Origin: an uncultured Prevotellaceae bacterium
GTDB lineage: Bacteria > Bacteroidota > Bacteroidia > Bacteroidales > Bacteroidaceae
Assembly (NCBI GenBank): GCA_946185485.1
Contig: CAMHJQ010000027.1
Span: 1 to 41,004 of the forward strand
DNA length: 41,004 nucleotides
Direction of reading: 5' to 3'
The notes under the pieces were generated by a model, which was not told the origin of the DNA, made no database searches, and worked only from the letters and a program-made list of their open reading frames with translations. Positions 1 through 7,710 of the stretch are shown here, piece after piece. Both the position numbers and the translations under genes were made by a program. The stretch's first letter is position 1, and every line of letters starts with the position of its first letter.

Positions 1-670
1 TCTCTTCCTCCTGTTTTTGGATGATGTAGTCGTTACGCTCCAGGTGCTCGGCTCCAGTCTCTGACTTTCGTTTGCCACGTTCCATCTCCAATGTCTCAGC
101 CGCCATGTCTTGTAATTCTTCCATGTCTTTCTTACCAAGTTTAAAGGACTTTCCCGTTTCGTGGTTCATCCAATCCCAAATGATGTGCGCGTGAAGATTA
201 GGTTGCCAGGTTGAAGGATCATCAGGGTTGGTGTAATGTCCTTCATCCTTGTGGATGTGTATCTGGATGGCTCTGACTCCCCATCTTTGGCGCACTTTCT
301 CAGTGTACTTCAGGAGGTCAGCCATTGTGGTGTCAGGCTTGATGTTGACGACACTCTCACGGATGGGACTGCTGCCGTTACGTTCTTTCGGTTTACCATT
401 CTTGCCAATGACAGTCACCTTCTTCTCCTGCATGGCTCGGCCTGTCTTCTGCTTTACCATGGCTTTGATGGCATCGTAGTGCTGCTGGAGGGTGACACCC
501 TTCAAGTCGGGTACCACATACGATTCATTGTTATGACTCAGTTCGGTACGCACATACAAAGTGCGTGGGTTCAGCGAGGCGATATAATCAGCGTCCCGCC
601 TGTTATGACGTTCACTCTGCTCGATGTTGCAGGGCTTTACGTGGTCGGATGCTTTTGCTGTTGTACTCAT
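1..670 (-). CDS. mob: MobV/Pre-family relaxase, N-terminal part (runs off window)
   Basis: This is the N-terminal 223 residues of a relaxase; the frame is open to position 2, so the C-terminus is outside the window. MobV/Pre enzymes nick one DNA strand at oriT and start conjugative mobilization in trans with a helper element. The metal-binding motif is visible: HIHKDEGH at residues 138-145, followed by QPNLHAHI, the HxxDE...HxH pattern of the family. A conserved segment follows (HETGKSFKLGKKDM, then GAEHLERNDYI). ATG at 670 is chosen because an in-frame TAA lies four codons upstream. An octad repeat (677-716) and a palindrome cluster (865-1059) lie upstream, the usual place for a MobV oriT. 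The family call is confident; the specificity is unknown. Confidence 0.88.
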   Translation of the reverse strand, partial: MSTTAKASDHVKPCNIEQSERHNRRDADYIASLNPRTLYVRTELSHNNESYVVPDLKGVTLQQHYDAIKAMVKQKTGRAMQEKKVTVIGKNGKPKERNGSSPIRESVVNIKPDTTMADLLKYTEKVRQRWGVRAIQIHIHKDEGHYTNPDDPSTWQPNLHAHIIWDWMNHETGKSFKLGKKDMEELQDMAAETLEMERGKRKSETGAEHLERNDYIIQKQEEE

Positions 671-676
671 ATTACG

Positions 677-716
677 ATTTTATGTTTTTATGATTTTATG
701 AAAATATGAATTTATG
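677..716. repeat. Five tandem 8-bp units NWWWTATG upstream of mob
   Basis: Five consecutive octamers without gaps (677-684, 685-692, 693-700, 701-708, 709-716), each ending in TATG with an A/T-only first half. They begin 7 bp upstream of the relaxase start codon, so on the coding strand they read as repeated CATA followed by A/T. The array could be a binding site or an easily melted region near an origin of transfer; no function is shown by the sequence alone. Confidence 0.8.
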
Positions 717-1077
717 TAATTACTGTTTTACTGTAATTCAGAAATTTGTAGTTTCTGTATTTCATCCATTGGGGTATCGGGGTGTTAACCCTGATTGGTG
801 GGTGCAGGGAGAGAGTCACTTCCTGCTCAGGGTTCTTAGGGGCAGATGCCACTGAGCGGAGAGCCCAGAGAGAGGGTCACTCTCTGGTCAGGTTGCAGAG
901 GGCTGACAGCCCTTGCCGGGGTTTCGGGGCAGCGTCCTGAACGGGTCAAGGGCAGAGCCTTGTGGGTTCTTAGGGCAAAGCCCTGAGTCCCTCGGAAGAG
1001 CCCACAACTACGAAAGCGAAGCTCGTAGTTATAGTGGGCTATATCAAGGGCAAGCCCTTCATCTCCCTGCACGCACG
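717..1077. other. Non-coding gap with palindrome cluster, candidate oriT/origin region
   Basis: No convincing gene is present between the DUF6371 gene and mob. The stretch is GC-rich compared with its surroundings and packed with inverted repeats: CCAGAGAG/CTCTCTGG (865-887), a 15-bp palindrome centred on 906, CAAGG/CCTTG (947-962), AGGGC-AAA-GCCCT (972-984), a large two-step hairpin (999-1040: AGCCCAC then AACTACGA pairing with TCGTAGTT and GTGGGCT), and AAGGGC-AA-GCCCTT (1046-1059). GGGTTCTTAGG occurs twice (830-840 and 964-974). This density immediately upstream of a relaxase suggests oriT or a single-strand origin, which is inference. Confidence 0.55.
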
Positions 1078-2142
1078 TTACGGCACACCATCCTGAGGTT
1101 CCTCATCATTACAGACCTCCAAATCAAGTTTCTCCACCAATAGTCCAACGGCAGGATTTCGTCTTATCATGTCTGCCAGGATTTCATGAGCCGTTGGCTT
1201 CATCAGGAAGAAGTCAGCCACATCAAGGCCGTGCTCACGTTGTTCATCCGTAGCTATTTTCTCAATCACGTCAGACATTATTACACGTTTGCAAATAGGC
1301 TTCAACATCTGAGATTTTTTCTGCCATTTCTCCCACCCACCAAGGTCAGGTAAAAGGATAACGGTTCTTCCTTTCAGTACTTGAACGGCATTCTCGTTAA
1401 AGCACCCATCCTTTCCTCCTGTAGCCAGCCATAGCAGGTCGGGCATGAAATGTGTCATAACGAGAGCAGTCTTCTCACTCTCTACCAAACCGACAGTGGC
1501 AGTAGGTTTTTCACGCAGAAGGTGTTCACCAAACAGGCATTGCACTAAGTGGAAGTCTGCCAGTTTTAATTCTGCATGTGCCCATGTCACCAGACTCTTC
1601 GGTTCCTTTATCCGATGGCCAGTCTTGCTGTCATAGCCCATCAGTTTGCCTGCCCTCACATTGCCATTGGCGTCTATCTGCCAGAAGACGGTACATCCTC
1701 CCCATTTGTTCCCTGTTCCTACAAGATACAAGCGGAAGATACGCTTAACCTCATCTTCGCCGATAACACCACAGAGATATTGATAGAGAGGGTTCTTTGT
1801 CTTGTATGCTGACAGGCTTTTGCTGACAAATACCATAGGGATGAAAGAAGGTTCAATTAGCTTGGGCTCTTCTTTCCCTTTCGTTGTTCCTACCTTATTA
1901 TATATAGGAGTGTCGTCGTCCCAATCCTTGGGCTTCATGTCAGGATTATCATGAAAATAGTCTTTGGGAGTATAGTGATACCCGCAACTGTTCTCATGGT
2001 CACACCTGCCGACATAGTTTGGAAACTTGATGATACTCTGATCATCAACATAGTGAACGAGGCAGCGTGTTTTCTTGCACTGGGGACAAGTAAGCTTGCT
2101 GTTAGGATGATATTTCTCCAGATGGAATCTGTAATTACTCAT
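1078..2142 (-). CDS. DUF6371-type zinc/primase-like protein of the mobile element
   Basis: A 354-residue protein starting MSNYRFHLEKY. Its N-terminus has a cysteine cluster that looks like a zinc ribbon (Cys19, 22, 27, 47 and 53, as CPQCKKTRC and RCDHENSCGYH). The central part (TVGLVESEKTALVM; later TVILLPDLGGWEKW) resembles a TOPRIM-like fold as in primases. I recognise it as the DUF6371 type common next to DUF3987 and Mob genes in Bacteroidota elements. A longer frame begins at 2211, but its extra residues are read from the heptad repeat inside the upstream gene, so 2142 is preferred. It overlaps the end of the DUF3987 gene by 8 bp, implying translational coupling. A role in element replication or priming is inferred. 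Confidence 0.78.
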   Translation of the reverse strand: MSNYRFHLEKYHPNSKLTCPQCKKTRCLVHYVDDQSIIKFPNYVGRCDHENSCGYHYTPKDYFHDNPDMKPKDWDDDTPIYNKVGTTKGKEEPKLIEPSFIPMVFVSKSLSAYKTKNPLYQYLCGVIGEDEVKRIFRLYLVGTGNKWGGCTVFWQIDANGNVRAGKLMGYDSKTGHRIKEPKSLVTWAHAELKLADFHLVQCLFGEHLLREKPTATVGLVESEKTALVMTHFMPDLLWLATGGKDGCFNENAVQVLKGRTVILLPDLGGWEKWQKKSQMLKPICKRVIMSDVIEKIATDEQREHGLDVADFFLMKPTAHEILADMIRRNPAVGLLVEKLDLEVCNDEEPQDGVP

Positions 2143-3637
2143 CCTTGCCTCCTTCCTGTGCACTGTCTGCACTTTGCACTTCTGCACTTTGCACTTTCCC
2201 TTCACCGCCATTTTCCGAACTATCGGAGAGTGCAGAAGTGCAGAGTGCAGTTGTGCAACGCTTCACTACCTTCTCGTAAACGCCTTGTTTTACCTTCTGT
2301 AATACAGGAGGTGTGGTCTCGCATAGTCTTTTAAGGGAAGAAAACACCGTACGACGTGATACGCCAGTCTTTTGTCCAGCCTGCTCTGCCTCGGATGAAG
2401 TGAAGGTGTCACCAACCATAGCCAGCCAACGATCCTGGTTCCTGCTTGGTTCGTCCATCCCTGAGAGAGCATTTACTCGCTTGTAGGAGTCCTCAAAGTA
2501 TTCTATCAACTGGATTGCGCCTTTGACGGAAATGATGTCGATACAGTCCATCTGACATTCGCCTGCAGCCCATCGCATCACCTGAAGAATCAAAGCCAGA
2601 CGTGCAGCATTACCGTTGAGCTTTACTTTCCGGCTCTCTACCTCGTTGTCATCCTCGATACCATTTACTTCATCAATGATGCTGTTGTTCCAATTATAGA
2701 AGTAGGTTCTGGCTTCTTCTGAGAAATCCAATACTATAGGTTGGGGTGTTATTCCGTCCTCGCTCAACGGACAAGGAATATTCAACACCTTATTAATATA
2801 GTAAGACCACTTGCTCATCGTGTCAGGACGTTTCTCCTGTTCGATGCCAATCTGCCACTTGGGAATCTTCTTGTTCTTGGGGAATACAAACAGGAAACGG
2901 TCTGTGAGTCCGTTGGCCACATATTCCTTTCGGAAGATCTCGTCAAGGAGATTAGTCTGGATGCCACCGATCAAGTTGATGCATGGGTGAGGAATGCAGA
3001 TAGGAAACACCTCAGACTTACGGACAGCCTTCAACTGCTGACCGCTATAGGCAGAGAGCAGATCTTCTATCAGATTGCTCTTCGTGCTGTATCTCTTGAC
3101 GGAGTTGAATAGTGATACGACCTCATCTACCAGCAGAACAATACCACGAGGATTATCATAGTGGATGCTCAGCATAGCCTCCTGAGTGAAATCAGATATA
3201 ACCGTCTGCATAAGACGAGGCTTCTCTATCAGTTCCGTCGCTTCTCCGTCTTTCTTGACTGCCTGCTGCTGGGCATAGACTTCATACTCCTTACGTGCTT
3301 GTTCGAGCAATCGCTGGTCATAGTCGCGGATAGGGAAATAGAGGAAGCCGAGAGGAGGAGTCTTGCCAAGACCTGGCCTGCCCACCAATATCATGTAGAG
3401 AAAGCAAGCGGTTACCCACTTGCCCTTTATCCTCACATGATAGGTGTTGCCAATAGCTGTAGCAAAGGCTGACAGCATAATGGCTACCGTGTACTCCAGA
3501 TTGAAGTTCTCGTAGTTCACCAGCTCGAAGGCTATCTTCTGAAAGACATTCGGAAACACCCCCAGAGGAATTCCTGTCTTAGCCACATCAAATACATCAG
3601 CATGAATATGATTAGCCAGTTCGTCAATATCAATCAT
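2135..3637 (-). CDS. DUF3987 P-loop ATPase/helicase-like protein
   Basis: A 500-residue protein with a Walker A motif GRPGLGKT at residues 86-93 and a Walker B-like GIVLLVDEV near 165-173 (Asp171, Glu172). The sequence pattern is that of DUF3987, a family found with primases on plasmids, phages and integrated elements and thought to act in DNA replication. The C-terminal region has a winged-helix-like part (TSSEAEQAGQKTGVSRRTV). The last 40 codons are made of repeated KVQSAEVQSA-like residues, encoded by the TGCACTT heptads at 2159-2258, so the tail is probably not conserved. The start overlaps the DUF3853 stop region by 8 bp and the end overlaps DUF6371 by 8 bp: a tightly coupled three-gene operon. 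Confidence 0.85.
   Translation of the reverse strand: MIDIDELANHIHADVFDVAKTGIPLGVFPNVFQKIAFELVNYENFNLEYTVAIMLSAFATAIGNTYHVRIKGKWVTACFLYMILVGRPGLGKTPPLGFLYFPIRDYDQRLLEQARKEYEVYAQQQAVKKDGEATELIEKPRLMQTVISDFTQEAMLSIHYDNPRGIVLLVDEVVSLFNSVKRYSTKSNLIEDLLSAYSGQQLKAVRKSEVFPICIPHPCINLIGGIQTNLLDEIFRKEYVANGLTDRFLFVFPKNKKIPKWQIGIEQEKRPDTMSKWSYYINKVLNIPCPLSEDGITPQPIVLDFSEEARTYFYNWNNSIIDEVNGIEDDNEVESRKVKLNGNAARLALILQVMRWAAGECQMDCIDIISVKGAIQLIEYFEDSYKRVNALSGMDEPSRNQDRWLAMVGDTFTSSEAEQAGQKTGVSRRTVFSSLKRLCETTPPVLQKVKQGVYEKVVKRCTTALCTSALSDSSENGGEGKVQSAEVQSADSAQEGGKDE
2159..2258. repeat. TGCACTT heptad repeats in inverted arrangement inside a gene end
   Basis: On the plus strand TGCACTT or TGCACTG units start at 2159, 2168, 2175, 2183 and 2190. 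After a 32-bp spacer the reverse-orientation units AGTGCAG start at 2229, 2237 and 2244, followed by GTGCA. The two halves form an imperfect long inverted repeat that could fold into a hairpin. It lies within the 3' end of the DUF3987 gene, just before the overlapping start of DUF6371, so it is translated and may also affect coupling between the two genes. Confidence 0.8.
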
Positions 3638-3962
3638 TACGATCTTCCTCCTTCCTTTCTGCTGCTAATTCAAGTGCCAGGTCTACGTCAATGACAATCT
3701 TACGTCCCAACTGCGAGATGGCCTTGTCTATTATACCACTCTTCTTAATACGATTGGCAGTTGGGATGCTACAGCCAAAGGTCTCAGCTATCCCCTTGAT
3801 ACCATAAGCCAGCTTACGGTCAGGTGATGGCATAGAAGACTCCGGCTTCTTGTCTTTGTCAAGAACACCAAGGTTATTAAATAGGAACGCGAGTTCCTCA
3901 CCACTCATCATGCAGACAGGAGTCTGCAAGAGCTTCTCTAATGAAATGATTTTTTTATCCAT
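3630..3962 (-). CDS. DUF3853 family HTH-like protein
   Basis: A 110-residue protein of the DUF3853 type, frequent on Bacteroidota integrative elements. The centre (YGIKGIAETFGCSIPTANRI) reads as a helix-turn-helix, followed by KKSGIIDKAISQLGRKIVID, which resembles the wing of MerR/excisionase-like domains. It probably binds DNA, either as regulator of the downstream replication/mobilization genes or as an excision or replication accessory factor. It is the first gene of the block DUF3853-DUF3987-DUF6371, overlapping the next gene by 8 bp. A promoter and six tandem decamers lie directly upstream and are natural candidates for its binding site. Family call fairly sure; function inferred. Confidence 0.82.
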   Translation of the reverse strand: MDKKIISLEKLLQTPVCMMSGEELAFLFNNLGVLDKDKKPESSMPSPDRKLAYGIKGIAETFGCSIPTANRIKKSGIIDKAISQLGRKIVIDVDLALELAAERKEEDRND

Positions 3963-4003
3963 GAAATTCTGTTTTTATTGTGTGATATTAAAATTTTCTG
4001 ATG

Positions 4004-4034
4004 CAAAATTAGAAAATATCTTTCAATGTCACAA
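4004..4034 (-). promoter_or_regulatory. Promoter of the DUF3853-DUF3987-DUF6371 operon
   Basis: On the minus strand the -7 element reads TAATTTTG (complement of 4004-4011), and a TTG at 4032-4034 is 20 bp upstream, matching the Bacteroidota TTTG-N19/20-TAnnTTTG pattern. Transcription would begin near 3997, about 35 nt before the DUF3853 start. Confidence 0.6.
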
Positions 4035-4066
4035 CGATAAAAACGATTGATTTTCAGTGTGTTACA

Positions 4067-4126
4067 CGAAGTACATCAAAGTACACTGAAGTTTACTGAA
4101 GTTCAGCGAAGTACATCAAAGTACAT
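4067..4126. repeat. Six tandem decamers (iteron-like), consensus YRAAGTWCAY
   Basis: Six abutting 10-bp units: CGAAGTACAT, CAAAGTACAC, TGAAGTTTAC, TGAAGTTCAG, CGAAGTACAT, CAAAGTACAT. The 20-bp pair CGAAGTACAT-CAAAGTACA recurs at both ends of the array. The period is close to one helical turn, so a protein would meet each copy on the same face of the DNA. The array lies 32 bp upstream of the operon -33 element, a position suited to an operator or a replication iteron. Confidence 0.85.
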
Positions 4127-4218
4127 TGGCCAAAATATGGCTGACTAGTGGGTAAAACGCAAAAAATCCACAAACTTTGGGCTTGCGGAATAAATAATAT
4201 TTGAATAAAAAAGTATGG

Positions 4219-5115
4219 CTAATTTTGCTGAGTCTCTGATTTATCTATCATTTCTTTTAGTTTATCTTCAAGGAGTTTTTTTATTGTTTCCATGATTTCC
4301 TTTGAACAATTTTTTTCGTTATTTGCATTAGAATAGTTGGATTTAGTACCCTTAATGGCATCTTCATGAGGAAATAGTCGTCGGGCATCTGTATATCCAG
4401 GATAATTATTAAGCCAATTGGGAGCACTTAAAGCACATTTAAATGCACGAGCAGCAAACGTACCACTCTTTTCTTGGTCAAACAGGCTTTCAAATACCTC
4501 ATAGATGGGTAATTCCTGGCAATCGAATTTGACATACTTTGCCATGAATTCCTTTTTCATATCCTCTCGTTGTAGGTCGGCATTAACTTCCTCCTTTGGC
4601 GCAGTTTGATTCTCATTGGATTCTGGAACTATTGTATCGCTCTCAATGGCATTATTGGATTCTGGAACTACAGTATCGCTTTCAATCGCATTATCTGTGT
4701 TGACCTCTCTTTCTTCATTTACCTCCGCTATATCTTGCGTATTTGCATGGTTCTGCTTACGATGAAACCAATAAAGCAGAAGCCTATTCAGAAGCTCACT
4801 GACTGGCGTAATGAATATGGAGAATATCAGAGAAACAATCAAAGCGACAAACAGACATATACAAAGCAACACCACTACTTTCATAAATAGTGTAGTATCG
4901 CCCATCATCCTCATCGCGTAGTTATAGCCTGCCACACTCAGAACAATGAAACCAAGAATATAGCATATATACATGGCAACAGTCCATGCACGTTCGTCAA
5001 TCCATTTACCCATAGTTATCCAACCTATCCTGTCTATAAAAAGATAGTGGCTCACACGACTAAGGTGAAAGCCACATTCAATCCTTTTAGAGTGTGAGTG
5101 GAGCGACAAAGGCAT
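4219..5115 (-). CDS. Hypothetical membrane protein with cytoplasmic tail
   Basis: I do not recognise the family. The protein has two strongly hydrophobic segments near residues 45-66 (MYICYILGFIVLSVAGYNY) and 80-105 (VVVLLCICLFVALIVSLIF), then an acidic linker with two tandem copies of a 13-residue block (NAIESDTVVPES-type), then a soluble domain rich in aromatic residues (SLFDQEKSGTFAARAF; APNWLNNYPGY) and a lysine/glutamate-rich helix at the end. Its own promoter at 5136-5167 would put transcription start about 14 nt before ATG 5115, like other leaders here, which favours this start over ATG 5013 (MGKWIDERAW). It sits between the replication block and the Abi gene, a cargo position, so a defence or surface role is possible but unproven. 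Confidence 0.6.
   Translation of the reverse strand: MPLSLHSHSKRIECGFHLSRVSHYLFIDRIGWITMGKWIDERAWTVAMYICYILGFIVLSVAGYNYAMRMMGDTTLFMKVVVLLCICLFVALIVSLIFSIFITPVSELLNRLLLYWFHRKQNHANTQDIAEVNEEREVNTDNAIESDTVVPESNNAIESDTIVPESNENQTAPKEEVNADLQREDMKKEFMAKYVKFDCQELPIYEVFESLFDQEKSGTFAARAFKCALSAPNWLNNYPGYTDARRLFPHEDAIKGTKSNYSNANNEKNCSKEIMETIKKLLEDKLKEMIDKSETQQN
4615..4692. repeat. Two tandem 39-bp copies inside the membrane-protein gene
   Basis: Bases 4615-4653 and 4654-4692 are abutting 39-bp copies with only a few substitutions. 39 is a multiple of three, so the duplication adds 13 residues in frame to the acidic linker. Such in-frame minisatellites often vary in copy number between strains. Confidence 0.9.
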
Positions 5116-5135
5116 CCACTGGCACTTTTGCGCTG

Positions 5136-5167
5136 CAAAGTTAGTTAATTAATTAATATCTTCCAAA
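5136..5167 (-). promoter_or_regulatory. Promoter of the membrane-protein gene
   Basis: The minus strand reads TTTG (complement of 5164-5167), 20 bp, TAACTTTG (complement of 5136-5143), an excellent match to the Bacteroidota consensus. Transcription is expected near 5129. Confidence 0.7.
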
Positions 5168-5200
5168 TTTTACGCGGCAAATTTTTACTTTTTTTGCTTT

Positions 5201-6115
5201 TTACCGCTCTAATTGGGAGATATTAGGCAAATCCCACATCAAGTTTGACGCATCTTCAATAATTTGTTGCAACTTGGGATTCTTGTTTATGCACCTCATA
5301 TAGGCATCATTCAGTTTGACAATCATCTCATGGCGACGGTTGGTAGAGACTCTACCTACCATGTAGGATATAACCTTTATGGCACCACCAAAACTGCCAT
5401 TCTCAGATGGTGTCAGTCTTCCAGCCGGGCCTCGCATGATTCGATAGTACAACTTGGTATCATACAGAACAGAGCCATGAGCGCAGATATTGCGGATGCA
5501 GCGAATACATTCCATGTAATTCTCAAACACTGCTGTTTGATTGATTCCGAAATGTTTGGCAATGGTGCGTTTGTCTTCCAGCACCAGCAAATTCTGGTAT
5601 AACACCAGCATATTGCCAAGGGTCATATATTCCATGGTTTTCCATGCAGGGGCATACTGATCACTCCTATACTTTGAATGATGACGACGTATTGCCGCAT
5701 TTTTCTTTATTGAGATATAACAAGTTGTCTCAAAATTATCACAGAAGGTCTGACTAACAACACTTGGATTAACAAACCATGTGGTATCATTAGCGTACTT
5801 ATTGCTAAGATAATAGGTCATATAAGTCCGGAAGGCCACTTCTATACGGCTGATATACCTATTCAACAGGTTCCGAACATCAAAGTCAAAATAATATAAG
5901 GCAACAGCATCTTCAAATTTCGTACCATCTTGCATCATATGATCCCGATTCCTAAGATTAGGATATGACTTCTCAAAAGGGAAGAAATAAAAACCAAGGC
6001 GGTAATAACCAATGTCGAGAAGAACCTCTTTTGCCTTCTCTTCATCAGCAATCTCTACTTTCCTACTCCGTAGTTTTGCTATTTGTTGTTCTAATGTCGT
6101 TGCTTGTTTCATCAT
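5201..6115 (-). CDS. Abi_2 (AbiD/AbiF-like) HEPN-domain abortive-infection protein
   Basis: A 304-residue protein matching the Abi_2 family throughout: N-terminal TTLEQQIAKLRSRKVEI, then LLDIGYYRLGFYFFPFE, and FDFDVRNLLNRYISRIEVA. Near the C-terminus is RNICAHGS, in which Arg208 and His213 form the RxxxxH motif of HEPN ribonucleases. Family members are phage-defence or toxin proteins thought to cleave RNA; some AbiF-type proteins have been reported with a neighbouring antitoxin RNA. It lies directly downstream of the integrase with its own promoter (TACCTTTG at 6134-6141, minus), typical of defence cargo next to an attachment end. No second protein gene that looks like an antitoxin is present. 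Confidence 0.85.
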   Translation of the reverse strand: MMKQATTLEQQIAKLRSRKVEIADEEKAKEVLLDIGYYRLGFYFFPFEKSYPNLRNRDHMMQDGTKFEDAVALYYFDFDVRNLLNRYISRIEVAFRTYMTYYLSNKYANDTTWFVNPSVVSQTFCDNFETTCYISIKKNAAIRRHHSKYRSDQYAPAWKTMEYMTLGNMLVLYQNLLVLEDKRTIAKHFGINQTAVFENYMECIRCIRNICAHGSVLYDTKLYYRIMRGPAGRLTPSENGSFGGAIKVISYMVGRVSTNRRHEMIVKLNDAYMRCINKNPKLQQIIEDASNLMWDLPNISQLER

Positions 6116-6133
6116 ATTTTAATTGAACGAGTG

Positions 6134-6141
6134 CAAAGGTA
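6134..6141 (-). promoter_or_regulatory. -7 element of the Abi gene promoter
   Basis: The minus strand reads TACCTTTGCAC here, 19 bp upstream of ATG 6115. No good -33 match was seen, so this is the core -7 element only. It gives the Abi gene transcription independent of the integrase. Confidence 0.6.
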
Positions 6142-6197
6142 CGACTTTTCTTTGTATCTTGGCACACTTAATCTATCTTTTCTCGTTTTTTAGCCTT

Positions 6198-7709
6198 CTA
6201 CTTGCCCAAAAGCAGACTCAACAATTCTTCTTTCGTCATAGATTCCTTAACCATCTTGACTAATTCCTCTTTGCTGAAATCCTTCTGACGCAGGGACTTC
6301 AATTCTTCGAGATCCAGCAAATAGGAGTTGTACTGCATTTGCTCTTCTATGGGGTAAGGCGAGATATACCGCTTGGTAATCTGTCCTGTATTACCTACGG
6401 AATGCCCCATTGCAAAGCTGATGTAGTCCATTGGTACTTTGGCGCGGCTCATGTTGGTGGCAAAACTATGACGGGCAAACGTAGATGACGGTTCTATCTC
6501 CCAGTCCATTATCTTGGCTATCTTCTTCACCCTGTCTGCCACATTATGATTCTCCTGATGTATCTTGTCCCTTGCCTTCTTGCTGTCCGGGTCTATACCT
6601 TCGCCCAACAGGAAGGGAAATAGCAACTCACCCTTCTTGGCGGGTGTAGCCCAATCGTCCAATATCCTTTTCAGCGGTGGAATGATGGGGATAATCACCT
6701 CAGAACCTGACTCAGAATGGTCTTTCGTCTTATGACGATAGAAGCGGAGAGCCTTATGCTCAGAAATGTCGAAGTAGTCATCGTAGCGGAGCAAAGCCAG
6801 GTCATAGAGATTGCATCCATTGCAAAGGTATTGTGCGAGGAACATACCCAAACTCTGCTTCATCTGCTCTGGATGCTTATAGGTCTCAGGAATTATGCCA
6901 TCCGTATAAAACTCATACAGTTCTGTCATCTGCTCAACCGTCAGGAACTCAGCCTTTCGTGAAGAACCAGATGGAATCTTCACTTTCATCGGGTCTGTAG
7001 CACTGAACGGATAGTCCTTCTCACGCATGTAGCCATTACTGATACAAGCCTTGAAGACCACTCGGATAGCACGGAGGTAGAAACCGATGGTAGTCTGTGT
7101 GTACCTCATATCCTTCATATAGGCAATCCACGCCTTGATCATATCCACGTCCACATTGTAGCCGTCCTTGGCATTATAGACACCACTCTTGATAAAACAG
7201 TCACGCGCATTACGATATGTCTCTGCCGTACTTGCCTTCTTCTGTGATATAACTTCATTCCACAGACCAATGAACGAATTGGCATAGGGAGTAGTGCTTT
7301 CATCAGAACTGCCGTAGGTGGAAATACGCCCTGTTATCACGGCACGGATGTTATCAACCGATTTCAGCGTACCCTTGTTGTACATATCTCGTACAAGGTC
7401 AACATACTGGTTGTATAGTTCTACCAACCTGTTCCTGTCAATGAAGTTCTGGCTCTGGTTACCACCACGTCCACGCCCGTCAGCCTTGTTAATGGCATCA
7501 AACTCTTCTACCGTGTACTTGTTACCCAGATGGAAGAAGTACCTGCTGCCGTTCACAGTAAACCGAATAGAGGCATGATATTTCCCGTTCTCGTCTCTGT
7601 ACCTTGTATCAAGGGTTAGCGAAACGGTGCAATTACCCATAGTCAGCGACTCCATGTTGGGTATCTTCTCCCTCTTCTTTCTTTCAGTCATTTCAGTCAT
7701 TTTTATCAA
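6198..7709 (-). CDS. int: Tyrosine recombinase (integrase) of the element
   Basis: A 503-residue site-specific recombinase of the large Bacteroidota integrase type: N-terminal arm-binding region, SAM-like core-binding domain near residues 140-240, catalytic domain near 255-460. Visible catalytic features are the lysine strand HKTKDH, Arg413-His414 in TFARHSFATN, GHS near 430 and the nucleophile Tyr448 in KRYISP. Two usual residues are not where expected: the first arginine is replaced in CNGCNLYDLALL, and the first His of HxxR is Thr410. Similar substitutions are known in IntDOT-like enzymes, so activity is not excluded. It faces away from the tRNA-Asn attachment site about 200 bp upstream and would integrate and excise the element. 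Start 7709 is the longest; ATG 7700 is also possible. Confidence 0.9.
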   Translation of the reverse strand: MIKMTEMTERKKREKIPNMESLTMGNCTVSLTLDTRYRDENGKYHASIRFTVNGSRYFFHLGNKYTVEEFDAINKADGRGRGGNQSQNFIDRNRLVELYNQYVDLVRDMYNKGTLKSVDNIRAVITGRISTYGSSDESTTPYANSFIGLWNEVISQKKASTAETYRNARDCFIKSGVYNAKDGYNVDVDMIKAWIAYMKDMRYTQTTIGFYLRAIRVVFKACISNGYMREKDYPFSATDPMKVKIPSGSSRKAEFLTVEQMTELYEFYTDGIIPETYKHPEQMKQSLGMFLAQYLCNGCNLYDLALLRYDDYFDISEHKALRFYRHKTKDHSESGSEVIIPIIPPLKRILDDWATPAKKGELLFPFLLGEGIDPDSKKARDKIHQENHNVADRVKKIAKIMDWEIEPSSTFARHSFATNMSRAKVPMDYISFAMGHSVGNTGQITKRYISPYPIEEQMQYNSYLLDLEELKSLRQKDFSKEELVKMVKESMTKEELLSLLLGK

Positions 7710-7710
7710 A

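Noticed and set aside
236..709. Open frame of 157 codons on the plus strand
   Set aside because: It is antisense to the MobV relaxase, whose motifs are clear on the minus strand, and its translation has no recognisable features.
2142..2211. Longer start for the DUF6371 protein
   Set aside because: The extra 23 residues come from the TGCACTT heptads inside the upstream gene; the family-like sequence begins at MSNYRF.
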